Shown in pieces: positions 13,931-24,926 of a stretch of 64,000 bases of DNA. The stretch lies in assembly GCF_000208745.1 (NCBI RefSeq), contig NC_030850.1:32060099-32124098 (forward strand), in the 5' to 3' direction. Position numbers and translations under genes: made by a program. The DNA comes from Theobroma cacao. Its lineage: Eukaryota; Streptophyta; Magnoliopsida; Malvales; Malvaceae. The notes below the pieces were generated by a model, which was not told where the DNA came from, did not search any database, and saw nothing but the letters and a program-made list of their open reading frames with translations. Numbering within the stretch: the stretch's first letter is position 1; each line of letters opens with the position of its first letter.

Positions 13931-13993
13931 ATGGCCTCTCGCTCTCCTCCGCCCCTTCTCCCCAGACCCTGTCAAAACCCTCTTCGGCTTTAG
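13931..13993 (+). other. Upstream ORF (20 codons) in the GUN1 leader
   Basis: An ATG at 13931 opens a 20-codon frame ending in TAG at 13991-13993, 72 bp before the main ATG. It lies downstream of the CT-rich stretch that looks like the transcript leader. If transcription starts upstream, as that leader suggests, ribosomes would meet this frame first. Whether it is translated cannot be told from sequence. Confidence 0.5.
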
Positions 13994-14065
13994 TTAATCT
14001 CTCTCTTCCTTCTCCCCGTATAGAATACGACGCCGTCTTTGGAAAAAGCAATCGAGAATTACTGA

Positions 14066-17000
14066 ATGGCTTCAACTCCGCCGCACTGTTCAATCACAGC
14101 AACAACAAAGCCCTACCAGAACCATCAATACCCACAAAACCACCTCAAAAACCACCGCAACCACCAGAACAACCACCGCAACCAAACTCGCCCCCAAAAG
14201 TTTTCCCTTTCGAAGCCCCCTCCTTCACCTTGCAATGCGGCGAAACCCGCCACCACAGCCGCTGCAGCCGCTGCCAGCACCCGTTCTCCCCTCTCTCAGA
14301 GCCCCGTTCCTTTCCCTTCCCTCGCCCCCGATTTCTCTGGTCGACGGTCGACCCGGTTCGTCTCAAAAATGCACTTGGGCCGGCCCAAAACTAGCACCAA
14401 CACCCGCCACACCTCCATAGCTGAAGAAGTCCTTCAACTCGCCTTACATAACGGCCATTCGGGCCTCGAAAGGGTTCTCGTCTCGTTCGAGTCGAAGCTT
14501 TGCGGCTCCGATGACTATACTTTCTTGCTTCGAGAGCTTGGAAACAGAGGTGAGTATGAAAAGGCCATCAAATGTTTTCAATTCGCGGTTAGAAGAGAAA
14601 GAAGAAAAACTGAACAAGGAAAATTGGCTAGTGCCATGATTAGTATTCTCGGTAGATTGGGAAAAGTTGAGCTTGCCAAGGGCATTTTCGAGACTGCATT
14701 GACTGAGGGTTATGGAAATACTGTTTATGCCTTTTCTGCTTTGATTAGTGCCTTTGGGAGAAGTGGGTATAGTGATGAGGCAATAAAGGTTTTCGATTCC
14801 ATGAAAAACAATGGGTTGAAGCCAAATTTAGTTACATATAATGCTGTGATTGATGCTTGTGGGAAAGGAGGTGTGGAGTTTAAAAGGGTTGTGGAGATTT
14901 TCGATGAGATGTTAAGGAGTGGAGTGCAGCCAGATCGAATTACTTTTAATTCTTTGCTTGCGGTTTGTAGTAGAGGGGGTTTATGGGAGGCCGCAAGGAA
15001 TTTGTTTAGTGAGATGGTTCATAGAGGGATTGATCAAGATATTTTCACTTATAATACACTTTTGGATGCGGTTTGTAAAGGTGGACAAATGGATTTGGCT
15101 TTCGAGATTATGGCTGAAATGCCTACAAAAAATATTTTGCCTAATGTTGTTACTTATAGTACTATGATTGATGGATATGCAAAGGCTGGTAGATTTGATG
15201 ATGCGCTTAATTTGTTTAATGAAATGAAATTTTTGGGTATTGGTTTGGATAGAGTTTCATATAATACTGTGCTTTCTATTTATGCAAAGCTTGGTAGGTT
15301 TGAGGAGGCTTTAGATATTTGTAGGGAGATGGAGGGTTCTGGGATCAGGAAGGATGTTGTTACTTACAATGCGCTCTTGGGTGGATATGGGAAACAAGGG
15401 AAGTATGATGAAGTTAGAAGATTGTTTGAGGAGATGAAAACACAAAAGGTGTCACCTAATTTATTGACTTACTCAACAGTAATCGATGTGTATTCAAAGG
15501 GTGGTTTATATGAGGAGGCAATGGATGTTTTTAGAGAGTTTAAGCGGGTAGGATTAAAGGCTGATGTTGTACTGTATAGTGCATTAATTGATGCCTTGTG
15601 CAAGAATGGGTTGGTGGAATCTGCTGTATCCTTGCTTGATGAGATGACAAAGGAAGGGATCAGGCCTAATGTTGTTACATACAATTCTATCATTGATGCT
15701 TTTGGTCGGTCTGCAACTTCTGAATGTGCGTTTGATGCTGGTGGTGAGATCAGTGCGTTGCAAACTGAATCTTCTTCATTGGTCATTGGGCATAGTATTG
15801 AAGGCAAAGCAAGAGATGGGGAGGATAACCAGGTCATAAAATTTTTTGGGCAGCTAGCTGCTGAGAAAGGAGGTCAAGCAAAGAAAGATTGCAGAGGCAA
15901 GCAGGAAATCTTATGCATCTTGGGAGTTTTCCAAAAGATGCATGAGTTAGAGATTAAACCAAATGTTGTCACATTTTCAGCCATCTTAAATGCTTGCAGG
16001 TATAATTTTTTACCATTTTCTATGCCTATCAATAGATCGGTTGCTTTTCATTTCTTTTTTATTGAAAAACATGAACTTGGTAAAAGAGTCCTAGAGTCCC
16101 GTTTGTTTTGAGGTCCACTGAGTAGTGTTTATTGAAAATTTTGAAGTTGGCATTGTAAATTAGTTTCCTGCCTGTGCACAATTTATGGGCACTCTATATG
16201 TATCTCATGGGTCATATGCCTTAGTTTCTGCCTAAAAAACAAAGGTGACAGTAACTGTTTAAGAATTTTATGTATATGTTCAATTGTATTTGATCAAATG
16301 ACTTAAAACTGGATGGTAAAGGTTCCATTTCTTTTGGTCATACATGTGCCTTAAAATTTCTCATTTATGTGTGAACAAGGTTTAATTGATCATTGTTGAA
16401 GTCTAGAGCTAGAAATGTCATTGCCTGTAATAATGCAGGACTGATATATGTGCATTTTTCTGCAACTTTTGATTTTTGCTTCATTAGCTTACTCATTATC
16501 CACTTGCTGTTGAACAAATCAAGCACACAGTATGTCAGGCCCTGAAATTGACTTGATGCGGCTAGGTTTATGTGATTTGTAAATAGTGGGACTTCATCTG
16601 TCAATCCTCCTCTTTTGTTGTTGCACATGTTAAAACAACCTTTATCTGAAAAACATGGATGATCAGTTGTGTGTATTGCTTTGGATGCAGCCGCTGTGAT
16701 TCCTTTGAGGATGCTTCAATGTTGTTGGAAGAGCTCCGGTTGTTTGATAATCAGGTCTATGGCGTGGCCCATGGGCTTCTTATGGGCTATAGGGAGAATG
16801 TTTGGATCCAAGCTCAATCCCTATTTGATGAAGTGAAGTTGATGGACTCTTCGACTGCATCTGCCTTTTATAATGCTCTGACTGACATGCTTTGGCACTT
16901 TGGTCAGGTTAGCTATTGTAATGTAGTTGCACCACTAGTTTGATATCCTTCTTACTTAGTTGTGTTTCACTATGATGTTTATTGCTTCTTATCTTCATGA

Positions 17001-17599
17001 TTTTAGGAACTTCTTTATTCTAAAAGCTTGACCCTGTTAGAATGTTCCTTGTAGAAACGGGGAGCCCAACTAGTTGTGCTTGAAGGGAAACGTCGGCAAG
17101 TGTGGGAGAATGTATGGTCAAATTCTTGCTTAGATTTGCATCTTATGTCCTCTGGTGCTGCTCGAGCAATGGTGCATGCATGGTTGCTAAACATACGTTC
17201 TATCATTTTTGAAGGTCATGAATTGCCAAAACTGTTAAGGTAACCAAATTGGTTTTGCATTTATATGGGCTGGTTAAAATGTTCCTTTTGCTATCTTGTT
17301 TCAAAAGTAAATATATGTTTCCTTCTTTGTCCAGCATTTTGACCGGATGGGGCAAACATAGCAAAGTAGTTGGTGATGGTGCATTAAGACGAACCGTTGA
17401 GTCACTCTTTACTGGCATGGGTGCACCCTTTCGGCTTGCTAAGTGTAACTTAGGTAGATTTGTATCAACAGGTCCCGTAGTTACTGCCTGGTTAAGAGAA
17501 TCAGGCACCCTAAAGTTGCTTGTTCTTCATGATGATAGAACTCAACCTGAAAACACAGGGTTTGGACAAATCTCAAATTTACAGACCCTTACTTTGTAG
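14066..17599 (+). CDS. GUN1: GUN1, chloroplast pentatricopeptide-repeat protein with SMR domain
   Basis: Plastid-to-nucleus retrograde signalling protein that acts in chloroplast nucleoids and proteostasis (family knowledge). Four exons, 14066-15999, 16691-16907, 17055-17239 and 17335-17599, join in frame to 866 aa, near the roughly 918 aa of the Arabidopsis protein. Residues 1 to about 110 are rich in Pro, Ser, Asn and Ala and poor in acidic residues, as in a transit peptide. PPR repeats run from about residue 148 to 640, with the 35-residue periodicity and phrases such as [20 protein letters not shown]. The SMR domain starts near residue 743 ([18 protein letters not shown]) and contains [10 protein letters not shown], the GUN1-type signature. 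The start is the first in-frame ATG of the long first exon. A 20-codon upstream ORF lies in the leader. Near-certain by architecture. Confidence 0.95.
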
Positions 17600-18904
17600 G
17601 ATCGTGAATAATATGACAATTCCTTTCGCTTTTTCTTTTTGTTTCTTTTTTGGCTTTTCCTCATGTTTACCCCTGTAAGTTGTACAAATTATCAAAGAAT
17701 TGTACATATCTCGGTCTCCCTTGCTCTCACCCGTCACCATGTAGCGTATACCTCCGGTTATTGCATCAATCAGCTAGAAGCTATTTTGTGGCAGTAAATA
17801 AAGCTCACTTTCCATCTTTTTCTCATGATTTGAACTGGTTATTTGAAATTTGTTATACAGTTTCGAGATAGTGAAATGGAAAGAAAATGGGCAAAGCATG
17901 GCTAAAGAAGATTTAGTCCAATTCTATTGGATGAGTAGTACGTAGGAAAATTGTGTATTATAAAACAACCAACCTCCCAACTTGGATATTTTATCATGTC
18001 CTACAGCACTTCATAGTCACTGAAGAAGTAAAAACAGGGTCAAAGTTTTCATGCATGTGGGCTCCAACCATTAAGCACCTACAAATTAACATTTTTCTTT
18101 TCAGGCTAGTTTGCTAAGAAAAGATCTACCTTATACCCAAAAAACAAAAAATATTACTACGGAGATATTTGATACATATTTAATGAACTTTAAATGTAGC
18201 TTTCGAGAGATAAATTTTATGTAAATTAGAAAATTTTCTTTCACATATCCAAATTTTAAAGTTCAGAGAATGAAGTCATTGCGGATTAAACAAGTTTAAA
18301 TACTGGACTCCGACTCGTAAGTTTAATGTATGCTAGTCTGTGGGCTTTGCCTAAATAGGGATGGCCGCAGGTTGGGTTTTGGGTCCTTCCCCTGGGCCCG
18401 TTCTGCTCTCTTGGTTCCAGTTATGGCCCATAGAAATACGAAGATCGTCCAACGTTCAAAGTCGAAACTGAAACGAAAGGAGGGCGTGCCTAACTACCGC
18501 GGGAGAAGAGATCTACCAAAGATGAACCAAACCAACCGCCCCTACCCCCCGTAACGGCCATCTTTCCTTTTGTTCTTGTTTTGGTGCTTCAATATTTCTT
18601 CACCTTCCCTTCCCTTCAAAATCAATCAACTAACTACTCATAAACAACCTCTACATTGTTATTTGCTTATATCTCTTTCTGTATTCCAGATTTCCAGTCC
18701 ACTCTGTTTCGTCTCAGGGTCGATGCTCTTTATTTAATTCTCCTTCCTTCATTTGATTACTCTAAATTTCTCGCTGGTTGTTCCTTTTACCTTCATTCTT
18801 AGGTTGTTGCAAAATGATTTAACCTGAGAGGGGTTTCTATGATTTCTTATAGTCCTGAACATTCCTAGAACATTGTATGATTTGCAGGGATCTGGTTTTA
18901 GAAT
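17600..18904. other. GUN1 3' region and ATP-citrate lyase promoter/leader
   Basis: Spacer between two genes on the same strand. It contains the GUN1 3' untranslated region and, from about 18550, a pyrimidine-rich stretch that looks like the 5' leader of the next gene. A leader intron is likely, ending in TTTGCAG before GGATCTGG at about 18889, 16 bp upstream of the ATG. The GC-richer patch at 18330-18560 shows no recognisable protein. Confidence 0.55.
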
Positions 18905-21900
18905 ATGGCGACAGGGCAACTGTTCTCCCGGACTACACAGGCATTGTTCTACAACTACAAGCAGCTTCCTATTCAGCGAATGCTTGATTTTGACTTTCTT
19001 TGTGGTGTGTTCATTTAATCCTTAATCATTGTGGGGTGGTTTGAGTTTTAATATTTGATACTAATGTGCCCAGGGAATTAAGTCGTAACTTTCCATTTTT
19101 GAATTTTCTAGGTAGGGAAACACCTTCTGTTGCTGGAATTATCAACCCAGGTTCTGAGGGATTCCAAAAGCTCTTTTTTGGTCAGCAAGAAATTGCAATC
19201 CCAGTTAATTCAACGTATGTTCCCCTGCTTTCTCTTTCAACCTGTAGTATTTTCTTCGGTTACTCACTTTTTGCATTTTCCCCCTTTGGGTTCTATAAAT
19301 TTCTCAAATTTGACTATTACTTGCAGCATTGAAGCAGCTTGTGCTGCCCACCCTACTGCTGATGTTTTTATCAACTTTGCATCATTCAGAAGGTTGGCCT
19401 TCAAACTTGAAATCTTGAATCAGATTGTTCTTTTTTTTTTGGGACACCCAAATAAAAAAAATATGAGTGTATTTCATATTTTCAATACATATGCAGTGCT
19501 GCAGCTTCATCATTGGCTGCTTTGAAACAGCCGACCATCAGAGTGGTGGCTATAATTGCTGAAGGTGTTCCGGAATCAGATACTAAGCAGTTGGTTGCAT
19601 ATGCTCAAGCAAATAATAAGGTTTTGTCTGAACTGATGTGGATGGACACGTTAATCATTAAATTTTGTAGAAGCAATCTCTAGTCCCTTGATTTTTTAGA
19701 AACAACAGTGACTCGAAATTATATGAAGGAATTTAATGAATGGTCCTTATTTGTACACTTTGTACCTTCCCTTCATTCTTCATTAAACAATGTGAAACTA
19801 GACTAAGTAGTTGGTACCTGACCTCGGCAATGGCATCTATGGTTTCAGGTTGTTATTGGCCCTGCCACTGTTGGAGGTATCCAAGCAGGAGCTTTTAAGA
19901 TTGGTGATACGGCTGGAACAATTGACAACATCATCCACTGCAAACTTTACAGACCTGGATCTGTTGGATTTGTCTCTAAATCAGTATGTTCACTTTTCTT
20001 CTCAAACTTGTGCCAATACTATTTTTTTTTGAAAGGCATGCAAATACTATTTTGCATTTGTCATTTTTGAATCTTACCAAATTAAATATTAGTGTTGCAC
20101 TTGAACTTTGGCTGCAATGGCAAAATTATAGAGCTCTTTTATTGATTTGTGACTTTATGCTTAGTTTTTGTGCAAGGGCTAAGCATTTAATTCAATTTTA
20201 AGGCCTTTTCCACTTGACTGTAGGTAATTTTTCTCCTTGTTCTGAGAATCGTCTTTTCCATGCACAGGGTGGCATGTCTAATGAACTTTACAACACAATT
20301 GCTCGTGTTACAGATGGCATCTATGAAGGTAAGTGTTCCTTATCGATCATGTTTTGTTCTGTTTTAATCAGGACTCACAAAAGCTCTGAATTTCTGAAGG
20401 GATTGCAATTGGAGGAGATGTCTTTCCTGGCTCAACTCTTTCTGACCACATATTGCGATTCAATAACATCCCACAGGTGTTGTAATCTTCGCAATGCACA
20501 TGTCATTTTGGCATATAATTGGAAGAGTTCTACTGACAACAAGATTTTCTGATATTTAACATTGATTTCTTACAGCATCCATACCTGGGATCACAAAATT
20601 CATCATCTGAATGTATTCAAAGATAGGTCATTAATGGTTCATGACTTACGCTTTCTTTCCAAAAAATCTTTCAGTAATAATGCGTACTCCAGCAGGGACA
20701 TTTGCTAATAAGTACTTAAAGTACCAAATGACGTCTAATTGTCTAGTTGATATTTACGGTCCAATGCTGTATAGATGTGTTCTTTAAACAACAGTTATGA
20801 TCATTAACTTAAACCCAAAAAGATCTTATCTCTACTTTTGTTTCTGTATTTTATATTACAAGTCTAGTAATGCAAAATTATGACGTGTTTTCTTGCAGGT
20901 CAAGATGATGGTGGTGCTTGGGGAACTTGGGGGTCGAGATGAATATTCACTAGTTGAAGCTCTAAAACAGGGGAAAGTAAACAAACCTGTAGTTGCTTGG
21001 GTTAGTGGAACGTGCGCAAGGCTATTCAAATCAGAAGTGCAGTTTGGTCACGCTGTGAGTTACTATCTCAAAGCTTTGATTTAGTGTTTAGCCAGAACAG
21101 GTTCGATTTACCTCTAAAACTATCTTTTTAAAGGGTGCTAAAAGTGGTGGGGAAATGGAATCAGCACAAGCAAAAAATCACGCATTGAAAGAGGCTGGTG
21201 CTGTTGTTCCCACTTCATATGAAGCATTTGAGACTGCAATTAAGGAGACATTTGAGAAACTTGTACGGGTTGATCACTTGTATTTGTATTCTTTTCTCTA
21301 TTGTTTCTTCTCGTTATGCTTTTAAACATCCCAAGGGACTTATATCTGACTCCTCCTTCTAGGTTGAAGAGGGGAAAATTACTGCAGCAAAAGAATTCAA
21401 CCCTCCCCAGATTCCTGAGGATCTTAATAGTGCAATTAAAAGTGGGAAAGTTCGAGCTCCAACTCATATTATATCTACCATCTCTGATGACAGAGGTTTG
21501 AATCTATATTTCTCTTTTAATACTTTAGTAGCATTCATCTATGAGCAAGAATACTGGCTGCCTCATTTTGTTCCTGGCCGTGCAGGTGAAGAGCCACGTT
21601 ATGCTGGCGTTCCAATGTCCTCCATTATAGAACAAGGTTTAGGAGTAGGTGACGTCATCTCTCTTTTGTGGTTCAAGCGTAGCCTTCCTCATTACTGTAC
21701 TCGTTTTATTGAGGTAGGAGTTTCAAATTGTTATTTTTCAAGGAACCCTTTTCCTTGAATTTCTATTTTTGGATTCTTACCATCTTTGGAATTTTAGCTC
21801 ATTAATGGTTTCTATGATCAGATCTGCATCATGTTATGTGCTGATCATGGTCCCTGTGTCTCTGGTGCTCACAATGCTATAGTCACTGCAAGGGCTGGAA

Positions 21901-23203
21901 AGGATCTTGTTTCTAGCCTTGTCTCCGGTATATATCTTGAACATAACTGGCTTCCATCCTTGCCTAATTGTCTTTTTTATTTATGCTTGATGTAGTGTTG
22001 GCATATTGGTTGCATCTCATGACTAATATGATTGATTTTTCTGGTAACAGGTTTGCTTACAATTGGTCCCAGATTTGGTGGGGCCATTGATGATGCTGCT
22101 CGGTATTTCAAGGATGCTTGTGATAGAGTGAGCTATCAATCAAATAATAAACAGTTCATACTTGACAAGTGAGAAAAAATATGACAATCTTAAGATGCTA
22201 TCCTTTCTGTTTCTTGCCCACAGGGACTTTCGCCATATGAGTTTGTTGAAGGCATGAAAAAGAAGGGTATTCGTGTTCCTGGTATTGGACACAGGTGCAG
22301 TATTAATCCATTTTTTTCACAGTCTACTATTTGCTCATAAGGAATTGTTTTTACCCCTTTTGTTCAGTCATTTTTCACTTCCTGTGAGCTGAAGATAAAG
22401 AATTCATATCTCTTCTCTTAGATACGTGTTCATTGATCAGTGATAATGAAATGATAAGTGGCTGACAATGGATTATTCTACAATTTTGTGTGCGTGTTTA
22501 ACATCTCCTGACTCTTTAACATTTTGTCTAAATTTACATTTTTGATGGTTTATTCTGTTTGTTGAAAATATGAAGGATCAAGAGAGGAGACAACAGAGAT
22601 AAGAGAGTGGAGCTACTACAACTGTTTGCACGCACCCATTTCCCTTCAGTGAAGTACATGGAGTATGCAGTTCAAGTTGAGTCATATACCTTGTCAAAGG
22701 CCAACAACCTTGTTCTCAATGTAGATGGTGCTATAGGCTCTCTTTTCTTGGATCTTCTTGTTAGCAGCGGAATGTTCAGTAAACCAGAGATTGATGAGAT
22801 TGTTGAAATTGGTTATCTGAATGGACTATTTGTGCTAGCGCGCTCCATTGGTTTGATCGGGTGAGTCGGAATACATTATATTCTTTGAGTAGCTATATAT
22901 GTGCCAATATAGTGGTGCTAGAATTAGACTGTCTATCAGTAATGGTCTAAGTACTTTTTGGCTTAAATCTGACAAGGGTTTTAGGTGTAGTTTCCAAGGG
23001 ACATAATTAGAACTCCACCAGTGTTTTCTAATGTTTTTTCTTCACATTAAATACACACATACAAAGTATTCCAAAGACCTTTTATGCAGTGATCTGGTTC
23101 TTGCCTTGATTTTTCTTTTGAACCCAGGCACACCTTTGACCAGAAGAGACTGAAGCAGCCGCTGTACCGCCATCCATGGGAGGATGTTCTCTACACAAAG
23201 TGA
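18905..23203 (+). CDS. ACLB: ATP-citrate synthase (lyase) beta chain, ACLB
   Basis: Catalytic B subunit of cytosolic ATP-citrate lyase (with ACLA). The enzyme converts citrate, CoA and ATP to acetyl-CoA and oxaloacetate, supplying cytosolic acetyl-CoA for sterol, flavonoid and wax precursors. Sixteen GT-AG exons join in frame: 18905-19004, 19112-19214, 19327-19392, 19497-19620, 19849-19983, 20268-20328, 20400-20476, 20899-21054, 21134-21262, 21363-21495, 21586-21713, 21822-21927, 22051-22127, 22224-22294, 22576-22860, 23128-23203. The product is 608 aa, the usual plant length, running from MATGQLFSR to WEDVLYTK. The CoA-ligase-like half ends with QFGHAGAKSGGE, whose His (about residue 273) corresponds to the phospho-histidine. 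The C-terminal half is citrate-synthase-like, with [13 protein letters not shown] and [17 protein letters not shown]. Intact. Confidence 0.97.
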
Positions 23204-24420
23204 TGCATAGCAAGCGCGCATGGTGCTACTTATTCACAGTTAATCTACTCATCACCCGAAGAGAGAAGTTTTGATTTATGATTTATTTGGTTGTGAGAAG
23301 AACACATTATTTCCTGTACTCTCTAAACGCAATTCCTATAATTCTGTTTGTTGTTTCACTTTCTTTTTCAAAGTTCTTCTGACAATATTTAAATCCAAAA
23401 TTAATGGTGCTACAGTTAATTCTGTTGTGTACTACAGTTTAAATTCTGTTTCCTTGTTCTTGGCCAATATTGGTGCTCAAGCTGTTTTCCTATTAACAAC
23501 ACTTTGCAGAAATCATTTTCCTGTAACTTTACTTAGTATCCAAAGAATTGGGTCTGCGCTAAAGTAACAGGTGATCCATGGTATACACTTACGTGCTCTG
23601 TTCTTTAGAGTCCGGATTTCACCATTATGGTCCCGTCATCATCAGTTCAGCACCCATTGATTATAGGAAGGCCCTAGAAATGTACTTCGTTCGTGTATGT
23701 GCTGCATTTTGGAGGACACAGAATAATCTTTAAATTAACTGAAAACGGCGCTGAGAAAAAAATTGTACTTCAGGTCATGAGATTTGTGGACCTCCTTGCA
23801 TTGACAAATGTGATCTGCTCATAAAAAATTTGGTGCCTTGATTAATCTTCACTAGATTGTTCGTTGTCCTTACCAACCCAAATAAGGCAAATAAAGTGGG
23901 TTTGATGTTACAATGGCTACGCATACGCGTTGAATTTATCTACTCAATTGAAAGCCTACTTCACTACCCATTGTGCGATACCCTTTGGCGGGTCGGGAAC
24001 ACAATTTGCAGGGGCACGTATTTTCCACTTTCTCATTTCATTGCTTAAGTTGAAGATCAATTCCAGGCCTTCAATCACCTGCAAACTTTTTCTCCGACAC
24101 AATGGACAGTCATTACCGTAGACCTCATGTTAAACTGCCACGTTCTTGTTTTACAGGAAAATGACTTACGGCCATACAGAGGAATGAAGGTTTAAGTGCG
24201 ATAATAATCAGCGGCACTTAAATTCACAAAGACACAATTTGGGAAAAGATATTTCGTTTTCAACTTATGGTTTTCATGGTTCATACCTTTCATTTCAATC
24301 ACATCATCGTTAGGATCAAAACTCCACTAACCTTTGCTATAAATAACATATTCTACATATCACAGAACTATGCACGCATCATTAACCATAATTCGTAACA
24401 TTCTTCATTCAAACAAAAGC
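23204..24420. other. ACLB 3' region and promoter of the glycine-rich gene
   Basis: Contains the ACLB 3' untranslated region and then sequence with no recognisable gene. A TATA-like CTATAAATA at about 24338-24346 lies about 80 bp before the first ATG of the glycine-rich-protein locus, so this is probably its original promoter. Confidence 0.55.
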
Positions 24421-24926
24421 ATGAGAAAGATTTTAGAGAACGTTGAAATACTTGCCATGTTGGTATTGTTGACGATGATTTATATGGGAACAACATATGG
24501 ACGACAAATACAAAGAGAGTATTGTTCTATTATTTAAAAGAATGGTGGTCATGTTTTGGAAAAGGTGATGGAGTTGGTGGAGGAAGAAGTAGTGATGTAG
24601 GAGGTAATGTAGGTGGGGGTGTTGGAGGTTGTGTAGGTGGTAATGGAGGTGGAGGTGGTGTGAATGATGGCGTTGCTGGAGGTGGAGGTATTGGGGTTGG
24701 TGGAGGAGTGGGAGGTGGTGGTGCAAGTGTTGGAGGTGGTGTCGGGGTTAGTGGAGGAATGGGAGGTGGTGGTGGTGGTGGTGGTGGAGGTGCTGGGGTT
24801 GGTGTAAGTGTTGGAGGTGGCATCAAGATTGGTGGCGGAGTGAGAGGTAGTGGTGGAGGTGCAAATGGTGGTGGAGGTGTTGGGCTTGGTGGAGGAGTGA
24901 GAGGCAGTGGTGGTGGTGGTGCAAGT

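Larger units (their letters stand above)
12486..14065. other. NOMO 3' region, intergenic spacer and GUN1 leader
   Basis: This stretch holds the 3' untranslated region of the NOMO gene and then a possible MITE remnant (separate entry). AT-rich sequence follows, and from about 13855 a CT-rich stretch that looks like the 5' leader of GUN1. No convincing additional gene was seen. The short open frames here show no protein-like composition. Confidence 0.6.

Noticed and set aside
18330..18554. 74-codon frame upstream of ATP-citrate lyase
   Set aside because: No domain or conserved composition; lies in promoter/leader sequence.
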